Part shown: piece by piece, positions 1 through 7,677 of the stretch
How the letters are laid out: every line of letters begins with the position of its first letter
Position numbering within the stretch: the stretch's first letter is position 1
Origin: Thermobaculum sp042408415
Lineage (GTDB): Bacteria > Chloroflexota > Chloroflexia > Thermobaculales > Thermobaculaceae
Assembly (NCBI GenBank): GCA_042408415.1
Contig: JBHORE010000066.1
Coordinates: forward strand, 1 to 12,117
Length of the DNA stretch: 12,117 nucleotides
Direction: 5' to 3'
Made by a program: the position numbers and the translations under genes
The notes under the pieces: generated by a model
Told to the model about the DNA's origin: nothing
Database searches by the model: none
Seen by the model: the letters and a program-made list of their open reading frames with translations, nothing else

Positions 1-747
1 GCTTCCGAGACCTCTGGCTTGTCATCTGAACTGTCTAACGCCCTCAGACAATCAGCTATGAACGGCAATCTATCGGGTTCGCTAGAGCAGCAGATCGAAG
101 CTGGGATATCCAGAGCTTCGACAGCTGATGCCGTCGAACGAACGCTGTCGCAGCTCCAGGATAGCAGGCAGTCTCTGGCACAGTCAGGTGATCGGAACGC
201 GGCAGCTTCCAGCTCGGGTAATCAGTTATCCTCAGGAGGCAACACTTCTCAGAGCAATAACCAGCAGGGTAATGCCTCTTCTGGAAGCGGTCAGGGAGCC
301 AAAACTAACAGCAATCAGGGTGCTGGACAAGGATTATCCGGATCGAGCACCACTGGTGGAACCGGAGGTGGAGCCAGGACTGGTGTCGGTCAGGGTAATA
401 AGAGCGGCCAAGGTGGAATAGCTGGCGGGGCCAATAAGGGTACTACCCCCTTACCTAAGGACATGCCCGTTTACGCCCCATCCAGAATAGATAGCAAGGG
501 GAAGAAACTTGTGAGGGGGGGGTCGAACTCCTCTGGAAATCAGGAGGGCACAAGCGTGGGCCAGGGAGCTAAGAATCAGGCGAACAGGAGTTATTCCGAG
601 GCTTACGCCGACTATAGCCAGGCAGCCTATTCGTATTTGGAAGATAAGTATATACCGGTCTCACTAAAGGACTACGTGAGGGAGTATTTCGATCAGATAG
701 CGCCATCAGGAGAGGATGGTAAATCTCGAGGGCAGGGGAACAAATGA
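1..747 (+). CDS. C-terminal part of a low-complexity G/S/N/Q-rich protein of unknown function (5' partial)
   Basis: The reading frame is open from base 1 with no stop, and the first internal start (TTG at 19) has no convincing ribosome site, so the gene almost certainly begins upstream of the window. About 248 codons are visible. A short, probably helical segment (about bases 40-190, rich in Q, E, L and A) is followed by a long disordered stretch (about 199-453) of G, S, N, Q and T with recurrent GQG. A compact conserved-looking tail lies at about 589-708, rich in Y and acidic residues (Y-x-E-A-Y-x-x-Y, then I-P-V-S-L-K-D-Y-V-R-E-Y-F). I recall similar tails ending membrane proteins encoded just before moxR in Chloroflexota-type genomes; this is recollection, not a search. 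No membrane segment is visible here. The stop overlaps the moxR-family start as ATGA, so it is the upstream member of the MoxR-VWA operon. The function is unknown. Confidence 0.8.
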   Translation, partial: ASETSGLSSELSNALRQSAMNGNLSGSLEQQIEAGISRASTADAVERTLSQLQDSRQSLAQSGDRNAAASSSGNQLSSGGNTSQSNNQQGNASSGSGQGAKTNSNQGAGQGLSGSSTTGGTGGGARTGVGQGNKSGQGGIAGGANKGTTPLPKDMPVYAPSRIDSKGKKLVRGGSNSSGNQEGTSVGQGAKNQANRSYSEAYADYSQAAYSYLEDKYIPVSLKDYVREYFDQIAPSGEDGKSRGQGNK

Positions 748-1745
748 CGAATAGACTTTCTATCTCACCGGATGATTTCACCAATATAGCTCAACGCATA
801 CTTAGTGAGGTCTCCAAGAGGATAATCGGCCAGAGGGAGCTTGTAGAGGGAACCCTGATATGTATCCTCTCTGGTGGTCATGCCCTCCTGGAAGGACTAC
901 CTGGTTTAGGGAAGACTATGACTGTGCGTACCTTCGCCGAAGTGCTTGACCTGCACTTCAGCCGCATCCAGTTCACACCCGACCTGATGCCATCTGATAT
1001 CACCGGTACCAATGTGTTGGAAGAGGATGCCTCTGGAGCCCGTCGCTTCAGGTTTCAGGAGGGCCCCATCTTTGCCAACCTAGTGCTCGCAGACGAGATA
1101 AATCGAGCTACCCCAAAGACGCAGTCCGCCCTGCTGCAGGCTATGCAGGAGCACGCAGTCACCGTAGGCAACGACACTCATGCTCTGCCAGAGCCCTTCT
1201 TTGTGTTGGCTACTCAAAACCCTATCGATCTTGAGGGTACCTACCCGCTTCCCGAGGCACAGCTAGATCGATTCATGTTCAAGCTGCTTGTTCCCAGCCC
1301 CTCTCCTGAAGAGTTGGTGCGCATCCTGGAGACAACCACTACACCTGCCACCATTTCGGTAGAGAAAGCAGCAGATGCCGATGCTATTAATCAGATGAGG
1401 ATATTGTCCCTGGATGTACCAGTTGCCCCTCATGTTCTGTCTTACGTTTCTGAGCTTGTCCTTAGGACCCATCCTGATAACCCTGCGGCGCCCGCAAGTG
1501 TGAAGAGATACGTCAGGTTTGGGTCAAGTCCCAGGGGTGCCCAAGCACTGATACTTGGTGCCAAGGTGAAAGCTTTGCTTGATGGGCGCTACAACGTGGC
1601 AGTAGAGGATATAAACGAGATCGCTGCCTGGGCCCTGCGCCACAGGATAATACTCAACTATGAAGGAGAGTCTGAGAATATTTCAACGGAGAGTATCGTT
1701 CGCGACATAGTAGAGTCGCTCGTGGCTTCACTTACCAGGATCTAA
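744..1745 (+). CDS. MoxR-family AAA+ ATPase
   Basis: This is a cytoplasmic ATPase of the MoxR branch of AAA+ proteins. These act as chaperone-like partners of VWA-domain proteins, for example in activating or assembling metalloenzymes and cell-envelope complexes. The 333 residues match the family's usual size. Visible motifs in order are Walker A G-L-P-G-L-G-K-T (51-58), Walker B L-V-L-A-D-E-I-N-R (113-121), sensor 1 A-T-Q-N-P (156-160), the arginine-finger region E-A-Q-L-D-R-F (171-177), and sensor 2 in the lid with S-S-P-R-G (about 261-265). All catalytic residues are intact, so it should hydrolyse ATP. The ATG at 744 is preceded by AGGGG (734-738) and overlaps the upstream stop, suggesting translational coupling. 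The next gene encodes a DUF58 protein, the classic MoxR neighbour. The family assignment is firm; the client is unknown. Confidence 0.97.
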   Translation: MTNRLSISPDDFTNIAQRILSEVSKRIIGQRELVEGTLICILSGGHALLEGLPGLGKTMTVRTFAEVLDLHFSRIQFTPDLMPSDITGTNVLEEDASGARRFRFQEGPIFANLVLADEINRATPKTQSALLQAMQEHAVTVGNDTHALPEPFFVLATQNPIDLEGTYPLPEAQLDRFMFKLLVPSPSPEELVRILETTTTPATISVEKAADADAINQMRILSLDVPVAPHVLSYVSELVLRTHPDNPAAPASVKRYVRFGSSPRGAQALILGAKVKALLDGRYNVAVEDINEIAAWALRHRIILNYEGESENISTESIVRDIVESLVASLTRI

Positions 1746-1749
1746 TAAC

Positions 1750-2661
1750 ATGACCAATGTATCCTTCGACCTGACAGATATAACGTCGGTTATAACTCCC
1801 GATCTGGTACGAAAGCTGGATTCCGTTTCCCTGATGCATCGGGGCAGGTATTCCGGGAGGATGAGAGGTGAGCGTCGCAGCACCAAGTGGGGGCAGAGCA
1901 TAGAGTTTGCTGATTACAGAGATTACTCGCCTGGGGATGACCTCAGGAGGGTGGATTGGAATCTGTACGCCCGTAGCGATCGCCTGTATGTCAAATTGAT
2001 GGAAGAGGAGGAAGACAGGACCGTCCGGCTGGTGCTGGATACGAGCAACTCCATGGGCTTTGGGACGCCATCAAAGATCTCTGTGGCTGCTAGTCTCGCC
2101 GCTGCACTTGGATACATAGCTCTCAATGACCTGGACAACCTGGTATTGGTAGAGCCGAGCCCTCAGGGTTATACCTCATCTCGTAGGTTCCGAGGTAGAG
2201 TAGGATTCAGAGAGCTGCTAAATATGATCGCTAGCTGCCGGCCTGCAGGCAAGGTCAACCTTGAAAGATTGTTGACGAGATTGGCTTCTGGTTTAAGAAG
2301 GACCGAGCTGGTGGTAGTGATCAGTGATCTCATGGAGGCTGGAGACATACATAAGGGCTTGCGCAGGCTCCGTGGCAGAGGTTCTGAAGTTGTCCTCCTG
2401 CATGTCCTTTCACGGGATGAGATCGAGCCACAGCTGGCTGATGGGCAATTAGAACTCATAGATTCTGAAACCGGAGAGGCGATCTCGATACGAGCGGATA
2501 ACGATGCCTTGGAGCGCTATACACTGGAACTGCAATCTTGGCTGAATGGTATCAGGGATACCTGCAAGATGGTTGGAATAGCATATCTTCAAGTGATCAG
2601 CGATCAGGACATCGAGCAGATACTCTTTGACGATCTGCGCAGGCTGAAGGTTCTGGAGTAA
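1750..2661 (+). CDS. DUF58 domain protein (VWA-like fold)
   Basis: This 303-residue protein has the diagnostic DUF58 block: E-F-A-D-Y-R-D-Y-S-P-G-D-D-L-R-R-V-D-W (about 52-70), followed by N-x-Y-A-R-S-D-R-L-Y-V-K. A VWA-like domain follows with a MIDAS-type metal-binding motif D-T-S-N-S-M (97-102) and a later acidic strand end V-I-S-D-L (190-194). No signal peptide or membrane segment is visible, so it probably stays in the cytoplasm or at the membrane's inner face. Members of this family are nearly always encoded next to moxR and are thought to work with the ATPase. The molecular role is not established. ATG at 1750 lies 4 bases after the moxR-family stop, with AGGA at 1737-1740 as a likely ribosome site. 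The codon style matches its neighbours. Confidence 0.95.
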   Translation: MTNVSFDLTDITSVITPDLVRKLDSVSLMHRGRYSGRMRGERRSTKWGQSIEFADYRDYSPGDDLRRVDWNLYARSDRLYVKLMEEEEDRTVRLVLDTSNSMGFGTPSKISVAASLAAALGYIALNDLDNLVLVEPSPQGYTSSRRFRGRVGFRELLNMIASCRPAGKVNLERLLTRLASGLRRTELVVVISDLMEAGDIHKGLRRLRGRGSEVVLLHVLSRDEIEPQLADGQLELIDSETGEAISIRADNDALERYTLELQSWLNGIRDTCKMVGIAYLQVISDQDIEQILFDDLRRLKVLE

Positions 2662-2666
2662 GGCTT

Positions 2667-4481
2667 ATGGCTTTTGCTACCCCTTTGGCTCTGGCGCTAA
2701 TGCTGCTGTCTCTGCCTCTGGTGGTCATGTACTTACTACGACCGCGCCCTGATAGGGTGGTGGTATCGAGTAACTTCCTGTGGAGGAATATAGCTCAGGA
2801 TCTAGAGGCCAACGCACCCTGGCAAAAGTTGAGGCGCAATATCTTTCTTCTCCTGCAGCTGTTGATCCTAGCATTGTTGGTATTAGCCATGGCCAGGCCT
2901 ATGTGGAAGACCAACCCCTACATCAGTGGTGACGTCGTGATTATCCTGGATACCTCGACCAGCATGGCCTCCAGAGACGTAAATCCCAATCGACTAGAGA
3001 TGGCAATCAGCAGGATAGAGGCTTTGGCTAAAAGCTTGCCAGATGGCAGTTCCGCTGCCCTTGTCACCGCTGGCCCTCAACCTTCTGTGATTGTAGGCCC
3101 TACGACTGACACAGGAGAGATAATTCGTGCAGCTCGAAATATCAGTCTGGCTTATGGTGAGAATAACCTAGGTGATACTTTCCTGCTGGCTAGGTCCATC
3201 GCCAGTAGGATGAGGAACCCTACTATAATTCTTTTTACCGATGGTGCCTATAACGCACAATCGCTTCCTGATATGCCCTATCCTGTGCGCATAGAACGTG
3301 TGGCTGGTGATGGTAGCAACTCGGGCATAGTAGCCATGGCCACAAGACATAGCAGTAGCGGAGTGCAGTTGTGGATATCGATCGCCAACTATGGATCCTC
3401 GAGAACAGTCGATGTAAGTATGCTCGTCGATGGTGACTTGTACGACTCGAGAAAGATCACCTTACCGTCAAACAGATCCACGGGTATCGAGATCAATGAT
3501 GTGCCGGTGGGCAATGTGATAGAAGCTAGGTTGTCACCAGGCGATGATCTGCCCGAGGATGATCGAGCTTGGACCCTTCGAGATCCACTTCCTCCTGTAA
3601 AGGTCTTGCTCTACGGCAGGGAAAGTCCGTTCTTGCAGAAAGCGCTAAGCCTTTATCCGAACGTTGATCTGTACAAGTCTTCCTCAAAAGAAGTTCCCGC
3701 TGGCTACGACCTGTACGTGTTCGATGGCAGCTTGCCGGATAAGCTTCCACTTACAGGCAATCTAGTACTCATGGGTACCCCTGGCAATGAGCTCTTCAGC
3801 ATTGCTGGTCAACTGGATTCTCTCCAGATCACGGCTCAAGAGGATCATCCCCTGCTGCGCTACGTGGATTTGACTACTGTATCTATCGCCAGCGCACGCA
3901 GAATATCGCTACCAGAATGGATGACGCCCCTGGCTTATTCCGGAGATGTGCCTGTCATGGCTGTGGGTGATAACGCGGGCAGGAGAGTGCTTGCCTTGGC
4001 ATTCTCCCCTGAGGATTCTGATATGCCATTGCAGGTTTCCTTCCCTATACTCGTAAGTAACATCCTGGACTACATGAGACCAGCCAACATGAGCGACTTG
4101 AATCAATCCCTATCCCTAGGAACAGTGGTGCCTCTGGGACAGAACGAGAGATCGGTCAGAGCTCCTGATGGTAAGTTGTACCCCGTGTCGTCAGGAGTCT
4201 TTGCTGAGACGTATCAGGCTGGAGTGTACGAGGTCCTGGATAAGGAAGGTAATGTACTAAGGCGCTTCGTGGTCAACGCTGGCAGTCGAATAGAGTCCAA
4301 CATAGGGGCTAATGCCAGCTTGGAGTCTACAGGGGATTCAACTACTAACTCTGAGCAACGAACGCCTGCGAACACAAGAGTGCGTTGGCGCCCTCTGGCA
4401 TTCATTGCGCTCACTGTGCTTTTCTTGGAATGGACCCTGTACGTTAGTAGGCATATGCCTCGCAGGAGGAGGGTCGCATGA
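2667..4481 (+). CDS. BatA-like membrane-anchored VWA domain protein
   Basis: A 604-residue membrane protein. The N-terminal part fits the BatA/aerotolerance N-terminal domain: a hydrophobic segment (about 5-24) followed by Y-L-L-R-P-R-P and V-S-S-N-F-L-W, then a second membrane segment (about 59-76). A VWA domain follows, with MIDAS motif D-T-S-T-S-M (95-100) and a third acidic site F-T-D-G (190-193). The usual threonine site of the MIDAS reads N-N-L-G-D (166-170), so that ligand may be asparagine. Residues of about 200-560 form a large, mostly beta, presumably outward-facing region. A final membrane helix (about 576-593) ends in a strongly basic tail. The start at 2667 has GGAG at 2655-2658. 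It lies 5 bases after the DUF58 gene and overlaps the next gene as ATGA. It probably serves as the membrane partner of the MoxR ATPase; the exact process is unknown. Confidence 0.9.
   Translation: MAFATPLALALMLLSLPLVVMYLLRPRPDRVVVSSNFLWRNIAQDLEANAPWQKLRRNIFLLLQLLILALLVLAMARPMWKTNPYISGDVVIILDTSTSMASRDVNPNRLEMAISRIEALAKSLPDGSSAALVTAGPQPSVIVGPTTDTGEIIRAARNISLAYGENNLGDTFLLARSIASRMRNPTIILFTDGAYNAQSLPDMPYPVRIERVAGDGSNSGIVAMATRHSSSGVQLWISIANYGSSRTVDVSMLVDGDLYDSRKITLPSNRSTGIEINDVPVGNVIEARLSPGDDLPEDDRAWTLRDPLPPVKVLLYGRESPFLQKALSLYPNVDLYKSSSKEVPAGYDLYVFDGSLPDKLPLTGNLVLMGTPGNELFSIAGQLDSLQITAQEDHPLLRYVDLTTVSIASARRISLPEWMTPLAYSGDVPVMAVGDNAGRRVLALAFSPEDSDMPLQVSFPILVSNILDYMRPANMSDLNQSLSLGTVVPLGQNERSVRAPDGKLYPVSSGVFAETYQAGVYEVLDKEGNVLRRFVVNAGSRIESNIGANASLESTGDSTTNSEQRTPANTRVRWRPLAFIALTVLFLEWTLYVSRHMPRRRRVA
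4464..4470 (+). promoter_or_regulatory. Strong ribosome binding site for the double-VWA gene
   Basis: AGGAGGA lies 7 bases before the ATG at 4478, inside the last codons of the upstream BatA-like gene. It fixes the start of the next gene at the ATGA overlap and shows that it can be translated efficiently on its own as well as by coupling. Confidence 0.7.
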
Positions 4482-7234
4482 GGCTAGGATTTGATAGCCC
4501 CCTGTTCCTGTTCCTGCTATTATTGCTGCCAATTGTACCGCTGTCTGCTAGGGTGCTGAGGCTTGGCAGGATGCGGAAAGTCCTCGTGGCAACCGCTAGG
4601 GTAGTAGGCCTGACTTGTCTCATCCTTGCCCTATCTGGGTTGTACTTGCGCTTACCAAGTCACAGATTGGGCGTTGTGTTCCTGGTCGATGCCTCCGATA
4701 GCGTCGGACCAGAGGGTGTAGCGAGGGCAAAAGAGTTCGTGCGCAAGACTTATCAATTAGCTGGTCAGGATGTGGACCTAGGAGTGGTGGTATTTGGGAA
4801 GGAACCTTTGATAGACTCACTTACTTCTTCTGATGGCAAGCTGCCTGATTTTCTGTCTCGCCCTGATTCAACCGCAACGGACATCCCTTCAGCTATGCGA
4901 CTCGCCTTCTCCATGTTTCCTGCGGACTCCTCCAAAAAGATAGTCCTGCTCAGTGATGGCAACAACAATGTGGGCGATATACAGGAGGTGACTCGCCTTG
5001 CTCAGACGTTTGGGGTGACAGTGGACTACTACCCGGTATCTCAACTTCCCAAAGCTGATGCTTTGGTTGATTCGGTCAAAGCACCTGCAAGGGTCAAACC
5101 AGGACAGAGCTTCAGCTTGCAGATAGTAGTAAGTAGTACCGTTCAACAGCGGGCTAAACTGACGGTGCTGGACGGCGACAAGAGCATCGTTAGCTCTGAT
5201 GTAAACCTTAAAGCCGGGAAGAATACTTTTGTGGTACCCCTTCCAGGGCAGGTCCAGGGCGTGCATAAATGGGAGGCTCGAATAGAAGCGGCGCAAGATG
5301 AGATCTCCCAGAACGATAGGGCTGCTAGCTTCACGTATGTCGAGGCCCCGTCTAGGGTGCTAGTGGCAGAAGGATCCCAAGGAGAGGCTAGTGGACTTGT
5401 TGCAGCTCTAAGAGCAGGAAAGCTCGTAGTGGATGTCGTCAATAGCGATGACGTGCCCAAAGATATATCTATGCTGGCCAAATATGATGCTGTGATTCTG
5501 GTAAACGTACCGGCTAACTCTCTCCAAGATGCCGGGAAGACCCTTCAGGTATACGTACATGACCTTGGGAAGGGACTGGTGGTGCTTGGTGGCGACAGAG
5601 CTTTTGCTCTCGGTGGGTACTTCAACACCCCCCTGGAGCAGACACTGCCCGTGGATTCCCAGATTAGAAATCCAGATAAAGAACCTCAGGTTGCGGTAGT
5701 AATGGCCATAGACAAGTCCGGTAGTATGGCTGCATGCCATTGCGAAGGCTCAAAGCTCCTCGAGCAATATCCTGGAGGCATCCCTAAGGTAGATATAGCT
5801 AAGGAGTCAGCGATACTTAGTTCTGAGACCTTAGGCCCTAACGACATCTTCGGTGTAGTAGCTTTCGACACTGCCCCTCGTTGGGTGATCCGCCCCGAGC
5901 CTGTAACGGACAAAAGTTCCATAGCTGAGAAAGTAGCTGGTATCCAGGGCAGTGGTGGCACTAATATCTATGGAGGATTAGCTGAAGCCATTGATTCTCT
6001 GATCAATGTCAAAGCCAAGAACAAGCATGTGATATTGCTCACCGACGGCTGGAGCAATGTAGGTAACTATGATCAGCTGATAGCTAAGGCTAGGAAGTAT
6101 GGTATCACTATAAGTACCGTATCCGCAGCTGGAGGCTCGGCCCAACTACTCAAGTCCATAGCTGAGAAGGGTGGCGGCACCTTCTATAACACCCGAGATA
6201 GCGCAGACATACCGCAGATAGTACTGAAGGAAACTCAAAAACATATGAGGGCTTACATTCAGGAGAGGCAGTTCTATCCCTCTAGCTATGCACCTAGCCC
6301 GATACTGCAAGGTATAGATAGCACACCTCCTCTCCTAGGGTACGTCGCCACTTTCCCAAAGCCGGGGTCGACAGTAGCGCTGGTGTCGCCTCAGAAGGAT
6401 CCAGTCTTGGCTCAATGGCAATATGGTTTAGGCAGGGCAGTAGCATGGACCTCAGATGCGGGTGGACGATGGAGTAAAAGCTGGCTGGGTACCCAGCAAT
6501 ATGCTCGGTTATGGCAGCAGGCTGTGGATTGGGTAATGCCGCGATCTTCCGAGAACGTTCAGGTGTCGACAATTTATGAGAGCGGTTATACCTCTGTGAC
6601 TGTAGATGCTATCAATCCAAGTGGTAGCTTTATTAATGGGGCTCAGGCTAGGGCAGTGATAGCTGCCCCGGGCGGGCAAACCCACGAGGTAAGCCTCGAG
6701 CAAACAGCACCAGGACATTATGAAGGCAAGCTGCAAACGACTGCTCCGGGCTCGTACATAACATCTGTGACCCTAAGCACTCCTACCGGAAGTTTGACTG
6801 CCCCCACATCAGGCTTCATCGTACCTTACTCCCCTGAATACAAGAGCTTTGGCTTGAATACAGCTATCCTGGAAGCTTTATCCTCAGCAACTGGAGGTAG
6901 TAAGCTGAAAGCTCCTCAGGAGATATTCAGATCTAATGCAAGATCCTATTCGAGAGTAGATCTCTGGTGGCCGCTGCTGCTCGCCTCCCTGCTGTGCTTG
7001 CTGCTGGAGGTGGCCTTCAGAAGGTTAAGGCTGAGCTCTGAACTCCTAAAGGTGCTAGACGTTCGCAGGTTAAGGACTGTTTGGAGTGCCGGCAGAGCTA
7101 GTACCACTATTGATAGACATAATAACATCTCGGGTGGTTTAGGGGGCTTGATAGAGGAAGGAGAGGAGCCCGCTTTTAAGGATGAAAGGTTATCAAGATT
7201 GCGTGCGGCTCGTGATCGTGCGAGGAAGCATTAG
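4478..7234 (+). CDS. Large membrane protein with two VWA domains flanking a glutamine-amidotransferase-like domain
   Basis: This protein has 918 residues. Two N-terminal membrane helices (about 8-24 and 36-56) are followed by VWA domain 1 with MIDAS D-A-S-D-S (71-75), T-A-T-D (132-135) and S-D-G (159-161). A beta-sandwich-like region (about 200-290) comes next. A class I glutamine-amidotransferase-like segment (about 293-395) follows, containing G-K-G-L-V-V-L-G-G-D-R-A-F-A-L-G-G-Y (364-381), where no nucleophilic cysteine is visible, so it is probably non-catalytic. VWA domain 2 has D-K-S-G-S-M (412-417), G-G-T-N (493-496) and L-T-D-G (521-524). A membrane helix (about 829-845) leads to a charged cytoplasmic tail rich in R and K. 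Directly after the second MIDAS loop is C-H-C (420-422), a possible metal site. Both MIDAS sets look complete. It is the last gene of the MoxR-VWA operon and probably the main envelope component; a ligand or substrate cannot be inferred. Confidence 0.9.
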   Translation: MRLGFDSPLFLFLLLLLPIVPLSARVLRLGRMRKVLVATARVVGLTCLILALSGLYLRLPSHRLGVVFLVDASDSVGPEGVARAKEFVRKTYQLAGQDVDLGVVVFGKEPLIDSLTSSDGKLPDFLSRPDSTATDIPSAMRLAFSMFPADSSKKIVLLSDGNNNVGDIQEVTRLAQTFGVTVDYYPVSQLPKADALVDSVKAPARVKPGQSFSLQIVVSSTVQQRAKLTVLDGDKSIVSSDVNLKAGKNTFVVPLPGQVQGVHKWEARIEAAQDEISQNDRAASFTYVEAPSRVLVAEGSQGEASGLVAALRAGKLVVDVVNSDDVPKDISMLAKYDAVILVNVPANSLQDAGKTLQVYVHDLGKGLVVLGGDRAFALGGYFNTPLEQTLPVDSQIRNPDKEPQVAVVMAIDKSGSMAACHCEGSKLLEQYPGGIPKVDIAKESAILSSETLGPNDIFGVVAFDTAPRWVIRPEPVTDKSSIAEKVAGIQGSGGTNIYGGLAEAIDSLINVKAKNKHVILLTDGWSNVGNYDQLIAKARKYGITISTVSAAGGSAQLLKSIAEKGGGTFYNTRDSADIPQIVLKETQKHMRAYIQERQFYPSSYAPSPILQGIDSTPPLLGYVATFPKPGSTVALVSPQKDPVLAQWQYGLGRAVAWTSDAGGRWSKSWLGTQQYARLWQQAVDWVMPRSSENVQVSTIYESGYTSVTVDAINPSGSFINGAQARAVIAAPGGQTHEVSLEQTAPGHYEGKLQTTAPGSYITSVTLSTPTGSLTAPTSGFIVPYSPEYKSFGLNTAILEALSSATGGSKLKAPQEIFRSNARSYSRVDLWWPLLLASLLCLLLEVAFRRLRLSSELLKVLDVRRLRTVWSAGRASTTIDRHNNISGGLGGLIEEGEEPAFKDERLSRLRAARDRARKH

Positions 7235-7668
7235 CCTTCGATGACAGCCTCGTCTCTGTAAAACTTGGACATCTCAGCTGTCGAGAATAGAAATAGCAGC
7301 GTTATTATGACTGCAGACGTGACACACCAAGGGCATATAGCATGAATCACATAGAGCTCCAGATAGGTCAAATATGCAGAATAAAGAGTACCTGCCAGCG
7401 AGATACCAAATATTGCAACTGCTGGCAAAACATTATTCTTACTCAAGAACAGCCACACCAAGAGTACGTCCAGGGCTAGGTACATCAGAAGACCCAAGAG
7501 TGCCACCGGCACGCCCATGACTACCGAGTAGGCACTGGTCTGTACCTTCTCGCATCCTCCCGTCCCCAAACATAGTGCAAGATTGCCACTGTAATGGACC
7601 CAAGTGAGGTAAGCTGCTACGGCTGTGCCCGCTATTGACAGAGCCAACATAACTATGTTACGCCACAT
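7231..7668 (-). CDS. Vitamin K epoxide reductase (VKOR) family membrane protein
   Basis: This is a four-helix membrane protein of 145 residues, the typical size of stand-alone bacterial VKORs. These enzymes take electrons from a DsbA-like partner and pass them to quinone, keeping disulfide formation running outside the cytoplasm. The visible signature is complete. A loop cysteine pair, C33 and C39 (C-L-G-T-G-G-C-E-K-V), shuttles electrons. A nearby serine (S45 or S48) sits in the position expected by the family. The active-site pair is C-P-W-C (112-115) at the start of the last helix. Hydrophobic segments are at about 4-22, 50-75, 80-103 and 113-130. It lies 9 bases after the dsbA-like gene with a weak ribosome site (AAGG), so it is probably co-translated. 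Its stop overlaps that of the convergent double-VWA gene by 4 bases. Confidence 0.94.
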   Translation of the reverse strand: MWRNIVMLALSIAGTAVAAYLTWVHYSGNLALCLGTGGCEKVQTSAYSVVMGVPVALLGLLMYLALDVLLVWLFLSKNNVLPAVAIFGISLAGTLYSAYLTYLELYVIHAICPWCVTSAVIITLLFLFSTAEMSKFYRDEAVIEG

Positions 7669-7677
7669 AGCCTTACC

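Noticed and set aside
199..453. Collagen-like G-x-y repeat or DNA minisatellite in the first gene
   Set aside because: Glycine spacing is irregular and no DNA unit repeats cleanly, so it is simple low-complexity composition.
4889..5740. Three overlapping minus-strand frames of 110-135 codons inside the double-VWA gene
   Set aside because: They overlap one another and a gene with clear VWA motifs and show no family features.
7208..7225. Hairpin CTCG...CGAG as a terminator near the end of the plus-strand operon
   Set aside because: The stem has only 4 standard pairs plus wobbles, lies inside the coding sequence and has no following T-run.
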